From Hornefia porci (GTDB taxonomy: Bacteria; Bacillota; Clostridia; Peptostreptococcales; Anaerovoracaceae): 64,000 nt of DNA. Each line of letters starts with the position of its first letter. The stretch's first letter is position 1. A model generated the notes under the pieces. That model saw only the letters and a list, made by a program, of their open reading frames with translations. It was not told the DNA's origin and ran no database searches. The DNA lies in NCBI RefSeq assembly GCF_001940235.1, contig NZ_MJIE01000001.1, positions 620,001 to 684,000 on the forward strand, given 5' to 3'. Positions 44,192 to 51,907 of this stretch are shown here, in pieces. A program made the position numbers and the translations under genes.

Positions 44192-44298
44192 TTGACAAAT
44201 CCGTCCGGGACTGGTAAGATTACCTCAGTTACGTTAAGAGATTCAGAGACGGTAACTCGTTCCACAGTGTTTGTTCTGTGTCCGACGAGTTATTTTTC
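44192..44298 (+). promoter_or_regulatory. Promoter and leader terminator of the FAD oxidase-Etf-glpP operon
   Basis: Plus strand TTGACA (44192-44197), 17 bp, TAAGAT (44215-44220). The leader carries AGAGACGG (44245-44252) directly before an 8-bp stem (TAACTCGT 44253-44260 with ACGAGTTA 44285-44292, extended by CACAG/CTGTG inside) and a U-tract TTTTTC. Read-through would be required to express the operon, which encodes the antiterminator GlpP. Confidence 0.78.
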
Positions 44299-44373
44299 TA
44301 TTGCTCTGACAGAAGACAGCCGGCGGAACGATGAGACATTCGACCATACAGAAATATCGAAAGGAGATTCGTT

Positions 44374-45840
44374 ATGTCACTCGCAAGGGAAGAAATCGTA
44401 AAAGGTCTGGTGAACATTCTCGGAGAGGACCGGGTAATCACCGATGAAACCGTACTGAAGGAAAGCAGCATCGACCGCTACAGAAAGTTTGAGCAGTGCC
44501 ACGAGGTTTACACGCAGCCCATCCCTGCCGCTGTTGTATATGTAAAGAGCACTGAAGAGGTCAGAGACGTTCTGATGTTCGCCAATGAAAACGGCGTCAA
44601 CGTGGTTCCCCGCACCGGTCATTCCGCCATCGAGGGCGGTCTGGAAACAGCGCTGGAGAATTCCGTCGTCATCGACGGTTCGGAAATGAATCAGGTTCTC
44701 AATGTCAACACGGAGAGCATGCAGGTCACCTGCCAGTGCGGTGTTCCTCTCCAGTCACTGGAAGACAGCCTTCGGGAGCAGGGGCTGACGACAGGTCATT
44801 CTCCGCAGTCCAAGCCGCTCGCACAGATGGGCGGGCTGGTGGCGACCCGCAGCATCGGGCAGTTCTCCACCCTGTACGGCGGAATCGAGGATATGCTGGT
44901 GGGCTGCGAAGTGGTGTTCCCGGGCGGACAGGTCTGCCGTATCAAGAATGTGCCGCGGCGTTCCGTCGGACCGGACATCCGTCACATCGTCCTGGGCAAC
45001 GAGGGCGCGCTCTGCTTCATCACTGAGGTTACCGTTAAAATCTTCAAGTACCAGCCCGAGAACAACCGCTTCCTGGGCTACCGGATCAAGGATATGGAAA
45101 AGGGCTTCCAGGCTCTGCGTCAGGTCATGGTTGAGGGTTACAGGCCTTCTGTCGCACGTCTGTACGATCTGCAGGACGCCGAGATGAACTTCGACTGGGC
45201 AGACGGCGAAAACGTGCTTCTGTTCATGGCAGAGGGGCCTGCTTCTATAACAAAGGCAACTGCGGAAGGAATCGATGAAATCGTGAGGAAGATCGAAGGC
45301 GTCACCCCTGTGGACGCTTCTCTGATTGAAACCTGGTTCAACCACCTCAACTGGGGCGCTGAGCAGATCGCCCAGGAGAAGAAGGAGATCCTGGCGACCG
45401 ACAACATCGGAATCACGACTGAGATCTCCGGCTGCTGGGACTGCATCTACAAAATCTATGCCTCCGTCGTTGAGCGGATCACCAACGAGGTTCCGGATCT
45501 GACCATGATCGGCGGACACTCCTCCCACAGCTACATCAACGGAACCAACATGTACTTTGTCTATTACTACAATGTCGTGGACTGCAAGCCGGAGGATGAA
45601 ATCAACAAATACCATAATCTGATCAACCGGATCATCTGCGAGGAAACCGTACGGTTTGGAGGCTCCATCGCCCATCACCACGGACTCGGAAAAGCCAGAG
45701 CACATTACGTCTGGGAGGAATACGGTTCTTCCTTCTATATGCTGGAAACGCTGAAGCACGCCTTCGACCCCAACGGCGTCATGAATATGGGCACCCTGAT
45801 TCCGGTAAAACACGACAAAGAACATCCCTGGAACTTTTAA
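44374..45840 (+). CDS. FAD-binding (PCMH-type) oxidoreductase
   Basis: 488 residues. VAO/GlcD family: the N-terminal FAD-binding domain has VPRTGHSAIEGGLETAL and LAQMGGLVATRSIGQFSTLYG, and the C-terminal part ends IAHHHGLGKARAHY with the histidine triplet also known from alkyl-DHAP synthases, then AFDPNGVMNMGTL. It likely oxidises a hydroxyl-bearing acid or sugar phosphate and hands electrons to the EtfBA pair encoded next. Substrate unknown. Start ATG behind AAAGGAGA. The next gene overlaps its stop codon. Confidence 0.9.
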   Translation: MSLAREEIVKGLVNILGEDRVITDETVLKESSIDRYRKFEQCHEVYTQPIPAAVVYVKSTEEVRDVLMFANENGVNVVPRTGHSAIEGGLETALENSVVIDGSEMNQVLNVNTESMQVTCQCGVPLQSLEDSLREQGLTTGHSPQSKPLAQMGGLVATRSIGQFSTLYGGIEDMLVGCEVVFPGGQVCRIKNVPRRSVGPDIRHIVLGNEGALCFITEVTVKIFKYQPENNRFLGYRIKDMEKGFQALRQVMVEGYRPSVARLYDLQDAEMNFDWADGENVLLFMAEGPASITKATAEGIDEIVRKIEGVTPVDASLIETWFNHLNWGAEQIAQEKKEILATDNIGITTEISGCWDCIYKIYASVVERITNEVPDLTMIGGHSSHSYINGTNMYFVYYYNVVDCKPEDEINKYHNLINRIICEETVRFGGSIAHHHGLGKARAHYVWEEYGSSFYMLETLKHAFDPNGVMNMGTLIPVKHDKEHPWNF

Positions 45841-46715
45841 TGATGAATATACTGACTGTTTTCAACATAATACCTGACCTGGATCTGATATCGGAAGCCG
45901 AATGGGCTTCCGATATTGTCGATACGCGCCTGGATTTCCCGGGCGTGAAAACTGTTCCGGAGACTCAGGACGAAAGCGCGGCAGAACTGGCGCTGCGCTT
46001 CCGGGACGCTGCGGCGGCCGGCTCTGCTGATTCCGCGTCGGCCGCGTCCGTAACGGCCGGTTCTCCCGATTCCGCTGCGGCTGCAGCGGCCGGCGATGAA
46101 GTCCGGCTGTCTGCCGTCACGCTCGGAGACGCTGTGGCAGACAAAGCTCTGCGCACCCTGACGGCACTCGGATATCAGACCGCCGACCGGATCGATACCG
46201 ATCGGCCCGGACCGGACAATGCGGAAGCGCACGCCGCCCTTCTGGCGGAATACTGCAGAGAAAGAGGACCTTTTGACCTGATTCTGACGGGCACGCAGAG
46301 TGGCGTAAGCGGATTCAGCCAGCTTCCTCTGCTCCTGGCAGAAGCTCTTCAGCTTCCCTGCATCACCGAGGTCACGGGATTTTCCGCCGGTGCGGAGGGA
46401 CGCATCCGGGCAGAGCACCGGACAGACGCGGGAATTCTGTCTGAAGACCTGCCGACTCCTCTCCTTCTCACAATCGGCGATGTGCCGGACACCTGCCTGC
46501 GCATACCGACTCTTCGCCAGAGAAAGGCCTCCGGAAGCAATCCTCCGTCCGTGATTCCTGCCTCCGGGCTTTCCGGAGAGTTCCGGGAACACGGGATGAG
46601 ACTTCAGTCCGTCTCCGCCATCGATCAGAGCCGCGCCGCGCGGCGGATGGAGGGCGACCCCGACGATGTCGCGAAACAGATTGTTCAGGAATATATCAGG
46701 GAGGGAGCACGATGA
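45840..46715 (+). CDS. Electron-transfer flavoprotein beta-type subunit (divergent)
   Basis: 291 residues. The fold of EtfB is visible: ILTVFNIIPDLD at the start and FDLILTGTQSGVSGFSQLPLLLAEAL in the AMP/FAD binding half. It holds an unusual Ala/Ser-rich insert (about residues 58-86) and lacks some classical EtfB signatures, so it belongs to a divergent Etf group. Together with the next product it would carry electrons from the FAD oxidase. The ATG overlaps the upstream stop by one base (TAATG); a second ATG follows directly. Confidence 0.8.
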   Translation: MMNILTVFNIIPDLDLISEAEWASDIVDTRLDFPGVKTVPETQDESAAELALRFRDAAAAGSADSASAASVTAGSPDSAAAAAAGDEVRLSAVTLGDAVADKALRTLTALGYQTADRIDTDRPGPDNAEAHAALLAEYCRERGPFDLILTGTQSGVSGFSQLPLLLAEALQLPCITEVTGFSAGAEGRIRAEHRTDAGILSEDLPTPLLLTIGDVPDTCLRIPTLRQRKASGSNPPSVIPASGLSGEFREHGMRLQSVSAIDQSRAARRMEGDPDDVAKQIVQEYIREGAR

Positions 46716-47659
46716 ATTACACGCTTATCCTGCCGAATCCCGGATCCTCCGAGGAAGATCTGGCCAGACTGTCCGGATTCCTGCGAAGCTGCACAGACGA
46801 TTCGCGAAATCCCCGAAAAATCACTCTGAACGGAGGAGCCTTCTGCCGGGCGGAAGCCGCGCTGATTCCCCTCGCCTCCTTATGCGCTTCAGACGATGTT
46901 CTCCTGTTTCCGGCGTCCATCGCCGGACGGGAGCTTGCGGTGCGGCTGGCCGCGAGACTCGGAGGCACCGCCGCCGTCGACGTGACTGAAATGAACTCCT
47001 GCGGCGACGGTCTTCATGTGGTGCGCTCTCTGTGTGCGGAACATATCCGGGGCGACTTTGTGCTCCGCCGTAGGCCTTTTTGTATCGCGATTAACAAAAG
47101 CTTCCCGGCAGGCTGTGCGCCGGGCGATGACATTGCGAGTCCGTCTGCTCTTTCGGGCGAGAATGCTTCGGCGCCGGCCGGACCTCCTCCGGACGGTGCA
47201 CCGGAAGAAGACGCTCCGGAAGCCGTCACACTTTCCTCGGATCCTCTGAATCCGATAAATCAGAAGCTCGTTCCGCAGCACGTGTCCTCCTCTCTGACCG
47301 AGAGCCGCCTGGTCATTGCTGCCGGCCGCGGGCTGGGCAGCCGCGACGGTGCGGAGGAAGCAGCGGCGCTGGCAAAACAGCTCGGCGCAGCCTTCGGGGT
47401 GTCCAGACCTGTGGTCATGAACGCATGGCGTCCGATGGAGGAGCTTCTGGGCGTCAGCGGCAGCATGATCCATCCTGAGCTCTGCATCGTACTGGGGGCC
47501 AGTGGATCACCTGCCTTCTGCGCCGGCATTGCAGGCAGCGGAACCATTATCGCCGTGAACCGGGATCCGGACGCGCCGATCATGAAGAAATCCGACGTCT
47601 GCATCTGCGGAGACTGGAAAGATTTTCTCCGCGCTATGGCAAAGTATTGTAATTCATGA
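46712..47659 (+). CDS. Electron-transfer flavoprotein alpha-type subunit (divergent)
   Basis: 315 residues. The C-terminal FAD domain is recognisable (RLVIAAGRGLGSRDGAEEAA, GVSRPVVMNAW, then TIIAVNRDPDAPIMKKSDVC), but the usual GISGAIQH flavin loop is changed to GASGSPAFCAG. A Pro/Glu/Asp-rich insert lies in the middle (about 140-175). It overlaps the EtfB-like gene by four bases (ATGA). Partner of the FAD oxidase by context; whether it bifurcates electrons cannot be told. Confidence 0.82.
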   Translation: MNYTLILPNPGSSEEDLARLSGFLRSCTDDSRNPRKITLNGGAFCRAEAALIPLASLCASDDVLLFPASIAGRELAVRLAARLGGTAAVDVTEMNSCGDGLHVVRSLCAEHIRGDFVLRRRPFCIAINKSFPAGCAPGDDIASPSALSGENASAPAGPPPDGAPEEDAPEAVTLSSDPLNPINQKLVPQHVSSSLTESRLVIAAGRGLGSRDGAEEAAALAKQLGAAFGVSRPVVMNAWRPMEELLGVSGSMIHPELCIVLGASGSPAFCAGIAGSGTIIAVNRDPDAPIMKKSDVCICGDWKDFLRAMAKYCNS

Positions 47660-47766
47660 TAAAATATACAGATTCAGTGTGTTTATTTGTCGCATGTGCA
47701 GCGCTACGGCGCATCCTGCCGCCGGACTGTGCGCCGCGACTCTGCAAGCAAACTATTGTCAGCGCC

Positions 47767-47790
47767 CATTAAGTCCGGCGTGACTTAATG
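47767..47790. repeat. Perfect 9-bp inverted repeat before glpP
   Basis: CATTAAGTC (47767-47775) and GACTTAATG (47782-47790) around a six-base spacer lie about 30 bases before the glpP start codon, overlapping no coding sequence. No U-tract follows. It could be an operator or an RNA hairpin affecting glpP expression or processing of the operon mRNA. Confidence 0.5.
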
Positions 47791-47818
47791 AGCAGACACG
47801 ATTTACAAGGAGAAAACA

Positions 47819-48472
47819 ATGTCCTACTCTGAAAAACTGAATCTGGAAGTCGGCGACGCGCGGGCACAGGCGGAACTGGCCCGAAAAAAGAAAGAGCTTC
47901 TGAATTTCTTTTACGACAGCACCGAACGCTGCCCGGTCATCGCCGCCGTCAAGAATGACGAATGGCTGGAGAAAAGCAGTGCTTCCGTCTGCGAAATCGT
48001 CTATGTATTATACGGAAACATCTGTACCATCCGCGACATCGTGCACGAGATCAAAAAAGCGGGGAAGATGGCGGTGGTGCATATCGATCTGGTGTCAGGT
48101 CTGGCCAGCAAGGAGATCAGCGTGGATTTCATCCGGAAATTCACTGAAGCCGACGGCATCATCAGCACCAAGCCTCATCTGATCAAGCGCGCCAACGAGC
48201 TGGGGCTCTTCACGATCCAGAGATTTTTTATGCTGGATACCATCACCTTCAATAACATCAAAAAACATGTGCGCGACACCCGTCCGGACGTTGTGGAGAT
48301 GATGCCCGCAGGTCTCGGCAAAATGATCCGCTACGCACTGGAGGAGGTGGACGGAAAGCCTCTGGTCGCCAGCGGACTCGTACTGGATTCCGACGATGTC
48401 ATGGGGGCGCTCTCCGCCGGCGCCATCGCAGTTTCCACCACGAATCTCGAAGTGTGGAAATCCGTAGAATAA
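47819..48472 (+). CDS. glpP: GlpP-type transcription antiterminator
   Basis: 217 residues; the core matches the glycerol-3-phosphate responsive antiterminator (CPVIAAVKNDEWLEKS, VVHIDLVSGLASKEISVDFI, GIISTKPHLIKRANELG, VVEMMPAGLGKMI, VASGLVLDSDDVMGALSAGA). Known GlpP binds leader mRNA in the presence of glycerol-3-phosphate and lets polymerase pass a terminator. About 25 extra N-terminal residues precede the core. The two divergent operons here both carry leader terminators and a shared 8-mer, so they are the probable targets. Confidence 0.93.
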   Translation: MSYSEKLNLEVGDARAQAELARKKKELLNFFYDSTERCPVIAAVKNDEWLEKSSASVCEIVYVLYGNICTIRDIVHEIKKAGKMAVVHIDLVSGLASKEISVDFIRKFTEADGIISTKPHLIKRANELGLFTIQRFFMLDTITFNNIKKHVRDTRPDVVEMMPAGLGKMIRYALEEVDGKPLVASGLVLDSDDVMGALSAGAIAVSTTNLEVWKSVE

Positions 48473-48498
48473 AGAACTGTCACAACTGGAGGTATTAT

Positions 48499-50133
48499 AT
48501 GAGTAACAATAAGCAGATACGCTGGGGTGTCTTCCTGATCCCATGGCTGCTGGCCATTGCGACGATCGCCCTGAACTTCATCAGCGGCAAGGCATTTAAC
48601 GCGACCATCATGGCCATCACGAATTTCATTCTGGATAAATTCTCCTGGCTCTTCGCGCTGATGGCCTTTGCGTGCGTGATCCTGATTCTTGTGGCGTACA
48701 TCTCTCCCTTCGGCCGGGTCCGGATAGGCGGGCGGAAGGCGAAGCCGATCATGAATATGACGAATTACGTCTGGATCGTCCTTTGTACGATCATGGCCGC
48801 GGGAATACTGCTGTGGGCCTGCGCGGAGCCGATGTACCATTACTACAATCCTCCCGCGTCAGTCAAGGCCCAGTCTCCGGAAGCGATCACCTTCATCATG
48901 AAGGATATCTTCCTGGAATGGACGTTTACTCCGATGTGCATCTACGGCGTTCCGGCGATTCTCTTCGCGTTCCTGTTCTATAACGCAAAGAAAAAATATT
49001 CCATCGGCAGCATGCTCTATCCGGCGCTTCCCTATTCCATGGCAGAAAAGGCCTCTCCGGTCGTCGACGTCATCTGCCTGCTGGCTCTGGTCTGCGGAAT
49101 GGCGGCCAGCATGGGTTCCGCGGTGTTCCTCTGCTCTGACGGTCTCGCCAGCATCTTCGATTCCTTCAAGTCCAATGCGGCAACCTGGACCATCGTGGCC
49201 GCGATCATCGTAACAGCCTTTGTCGCCTCGGCATCCTCCGGCGTGATGAACGGCATCCGTATTCTGTCCACGATCAACTCCAGGATCTACATGGTGCTCG
49301 GCCTGTTCGTCTTCCTGTTCGGTCCCACCTTCTACATTCTGAACCTGACGATTGAAGGCTTCGGCGCATATCTGACGGATTTCTGCAAGCAGTCCCTCTT
49401 CCTCTCTGCCGCTGACGGCGACAAATGGGCAAACTGGTGGCCGATATTCTACTGGTGCAACTGGATGGCGTGGATGCCGGTCACTTCGGTGTTCCTCGGC
49501 AGAATTTCCCGCGGATTCTCCGTGCGTGAAGCGATCAGGACCATCGTCGTCTATCCGGCTCTGTTCTCTGTCGCCTGGCTGGGGCTGTTCTCCTCCTCCT
49601 CCATCTATTATGAGCTGGCAGGGAAAGGAATCAACAAAGCCATGACAGACGGCGGCACCGCCTCGGCAACCTATGCGGTTCTGCATCAGATGCCGGTTCC
49701 GGTCGTCACGATTCTGATCTTCCTGCTGATCGTGTTCGTTTCCTTTGTCACCGCTTCAGACTCTAACACAAACGCCATGTCAGGACTCTGCACCACCGGT
49801 CTGAGCGCAGAAGACACCGAATCTCCGACCTGGCTGAAAATCGTCTGGGGCGTTACGATCGGCGTCATGTGCGTGATCTTCATCACCGCCTTCAAGAGCA
49901 CCGACGCTTTGAAGTACCTGTCCAATCTGGGCGGATTCCCGGTGGTGTTCCTGCTGATTCTGATCGCGGTATCCTTTGTGAAGGTCATGTCCAACCCGGC
50001 GAAATACGACACGTTCAGCGAGGACTACGATGAATACGGTCAGCCGCTGCCATCTCAGCGCCTGATGTCCGAGCAGGAGGAGGCACGGCAGGGAAAGAAA
50101 AATGCCGGAGCCGGAAAGAACGCGACCGCGTAG
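48499..50133 (+). CDS. BCCT-family transporter (betaine/choline/carnitine type)
   Basis: 544 residues, twelve membrane helices. The family hallmark is seen: ANWWPIFYWCNWMAWMPVTS followed by VFLGRISRG, and earlier WACAEPMYHYYNPP and TFTPMCIYGVPA. BCCT carriers import trimethylammonium compounds, by ion symport or exchange, across the inner membrane. It lies 20 kb from cutC and could feed it with choline. The ATG at 48499 follows GGAGG and is close behind glpP, but it may belong to either system. Confidence 0.93.
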   Translation: MSNNKQIRWGVFLIPWLLAIATIALNFISGKAFNATIMAITNFILDKFSWLFALMAFACVILILVAYISPFGRVRIGGRKAKPIMNMTNYVWIVLCTIMAAGILLWACAEPMYHYYNPPASVKAQSPEAITFIMKDIFLEWTFTPMCIYGVPAILFAFLFYNAKKKYSIGSMLYPALPYSMAEKASPVVDVICLLALVCGMAASMGSAVFLCSDGLASIFDSFKSNAATWTIVAAIIVTAFVASASSGVMNGIRILSTINSRIYMVLGLFVFLFGPTFYILNLTIEGFGAYLTDFCKQSLFLSAADGDKWANWWPIFYWCNWMAWMPVTSVFLGRISRGFSVREAIRTIVVYPALFSVAWLGLFSSSSIYYELAGKGINKAMTDGGTASATYAVLHQMPVPVVTILIFLLIVFVSFVTASDSNTNAMSGLCTTGLSAEDTESPTWLKIVWGVTIGVMCVIFITAFKSTDALKYLSNLGGFPVVFLLILIAVSFVKVMSNPAKYDTFSEDYDEYGQPLPSQRLMSEQEEARQGKKNAGAGKNATA

Positions 50134-50235
50134 AGAGAACTCACCCGGCAACGACGCAGGGAAAACTCACGCAGCGTCGCCGACGGAACTCCGTCAGAAA
50201 CGGCTGCACGGAAATCGCAGAACCAAGGAGCATTT

Positions 50236-50790
50236 ATGAACAGACGAAACCAGCAACCGAAAACACCGATTTCAGAGATGCCCTCCGCGGCCTGCCGGTT
50301 TGACTACCGGCTCAGCTATGACGAGGCATATGAGGCGTTTTACCTTCTGTCCTTCAAATGGGACAGGAGGTTCCGTCTCTTTGCCGGGCTCGGGCTGTCC
50401 GTCATCGCGATCGTGCTGATGGTGCTGTTCGCCATGGACAACCGGAAGATTCACTATTTCTTTATCGTGATTCTGTGTGTTCTTCTTTTATTTTACCTGG
50501 TCTATATGCCCATTGTGAAAGCGCGCCGCGGCGCGCGGTCAGTCGCCCGGGCCGACGGTACATTCCGGGTCGTTCTCAGTCCGGAGGGCACTGTCGGGAT
50601 TCCGGGACAGGAGCCGCAGGAGCTTGCGGGGGACAAAGATGCCCGCGCCATTGAAACCAGCGATATCTTTGTCATCCGTCCGGACAGCGCAAGCACCTTC
50701 TGTCTGCCCAAACGCATCATGAAGCCCGAAGAAATGAAGGATGTGAGAGCGATTCTCTCCGGTCACATGAAATACATCAGCATGGTTTAG
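50236..50790 (+). CDS. YcxB-like membrane protein of unknown function
   Basis: 184 residues. Two adjacent hydrophobic helices (about 47-67 and 73-95) are followed by a soluble C-terminal part with FCLPKRIMKPEEMKDVRAIL, which resembles the YcxB-like C-terminal family. A function is not known. ATG behind CAAGGAG. Its last four bases overlap the end of the convergent YitT gene. Confidence 0.75.
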   Translation: MNRRNQQPKTPISEMPSAACRFDYRLSYDEAYEAFYLLSFKWDRRFRLFAGLGLSVIAIVLMVLFAMDNRKIHYFFIVILCVLLLFYLVYMPIVKARRGARSVARADGTFRVVLSPEGTVGIPGQEPQELAGDKDARAIETSDIFVIRPDSASTFCLPKRIMKPEEMKDVRAILSGHMKYISMV

Positions 50791-51641
50791 GAATCCATGC
50801 TGACGGTAAATCCGCGGCCGTCCACCTCTCTCACACTGCTGATGGTCATGAACGCCTTGTCGTCAATCTCCAGAATCCGATCCTTCACATAATTCATGTA
50901 CCGCACCGAAAGAATCGTAATCAGAACGTCCGTCTCATGGGAGAAATACGCTGTTTTTCCATGCAGAAGCGTGGCGCCGAAGCCCCTTTCCACAAGGAGC
51001 TTTTTTATTTTCTCATTCTGCGGGCTGAAAATCATGAACTGCACGTGCCCGCCGCCGGCCAGCAGTGTTTTATTGGCCACGACAGTGTACGTCAGCGTCA
51101 TCAGAATTCCCAGAATGATCTCGTTCGGTGATGCCAGAAAGCCCTGAAGCACCAGAATCGCCACATCCAGACCGTACATGACCGGCGCGATGGGCAGCCT
51201 CGCTTTTTTGTGCAGAATCACAGGAACAACATCAGATCCTCCCAGACTGCCCCCGTTCCGGATCACCAGACCGATGCCGACGCCCATCAGACCGCCTCCG
51301 CAGAGCGCCGCCAGCAGCGGATCCTCCACCATATGCCGGATCTGCGGGATCCCTTCGAAAAAAGCCATCAGCACGGGATAGAGGAAGGTGCCCAGAATGA
51401 TGGAGGCCGAGTACCGCCTGCCCATGCAGAAAAAAGCCAGCACGAGCAGGGCCGCGTTGACCCACATGACGCCCAGAGATACCGGCATATCCGTAAAATA
51501 GTGCAGAAGTCGCCCGATTCCGGTGGCGCCTCCCACCAGAATCCCATAGGGAAGACAGAACGCCTCCACCGCAAAAGCATTCAGCGCGATGCCCAGCAGA
51601 ATCATAGAGATATTCACACCCGCTGTCCTGATTCTTTTCAT
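50787..51641 (-). CDS. YitT-family membrane protein with DUF2179 domain
   Basis: 284 residues: five or six N-terminal membrane helices (NAFAVEAFCLPYGILVGGATGIG, GGSLGGSDVVPVILHKK) and a C-terminal cytosolic DUF2179 domain (about 195-284, starting AGGGHVQFMIFSPQNEKIKK). The function is not established. The gene has its own strong promoter and an intrinsic terminator inside its leader, so it seems conditionally expressed. ATG behind AAAGGAAAAGG. Confidence 0.9.
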   Translation of the reverse strand: MKRIRTAGVNISMILLGIALNAFAVEAFCLPYGILVGGATGIGRLLHYFTDMPVSLGVMWVNAALLVLAFFCMGRRYSASIILGTFLYPVLMAFFEGIPQIRHMVEDPLLAALCGGGLMGVGIGLVIRNGGSLGGSDVVPVILHKKARLPIAPVMYGLDVAILVLQGFLASPNEIILGILMTLTYTVVANKTLLAGGGHVQFMIFSPQNEKIKKLLVERGFGATLLHGKTAYFSHETDVLITILSVRYMNYVKDRILEIDDKAFMTISSVREVDGRGFTVSMDS

Positions 51642-51692
51642 TAGTCCTTTTCCTTTCGCCTGTCAATAATTTCCGCCGGCAGTCACAAAAAA

Positions 51693-51804
51693 AGAGACGT
51701 GAAGAAACAATGCTCCTCACGGTCTCTCTGATCTTCTCTCTCCGCTGCAGAATGTATATTCGTGCCTGACAAATGAATTTTATCACACTGCCCGCCGTTG
51801 TCAA
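51693..51804 (-). promoter_or_regulatory. Promoter and attenuator before the YitT gene
   Basis: Minus strand: TTGACA (51799-51804), 16-bp spacer, TAAAAT (51777-51782). About 45 bases into the predicted transcript a stem forms (AGAGA...GTGA with TCAC...TCTCT, 51693-51727), followed by a run of seven U. Transcription would end about 50 bases before the yitT start codon unless the hairpin is disrupted. Alternatively the product is a small RNA of about 85 bases. Confidence 0.65.
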
Positions 51805-51907
51805 TATTCCGGTGCGGGATTTTACTTTATTTTAATCTTATGTTTTTCCGCTGATGCCCCCGCAGCGGAGGGCTCACGTCGGAGCGGAGTTCGCGCCGCT
51901 CTGCGCC

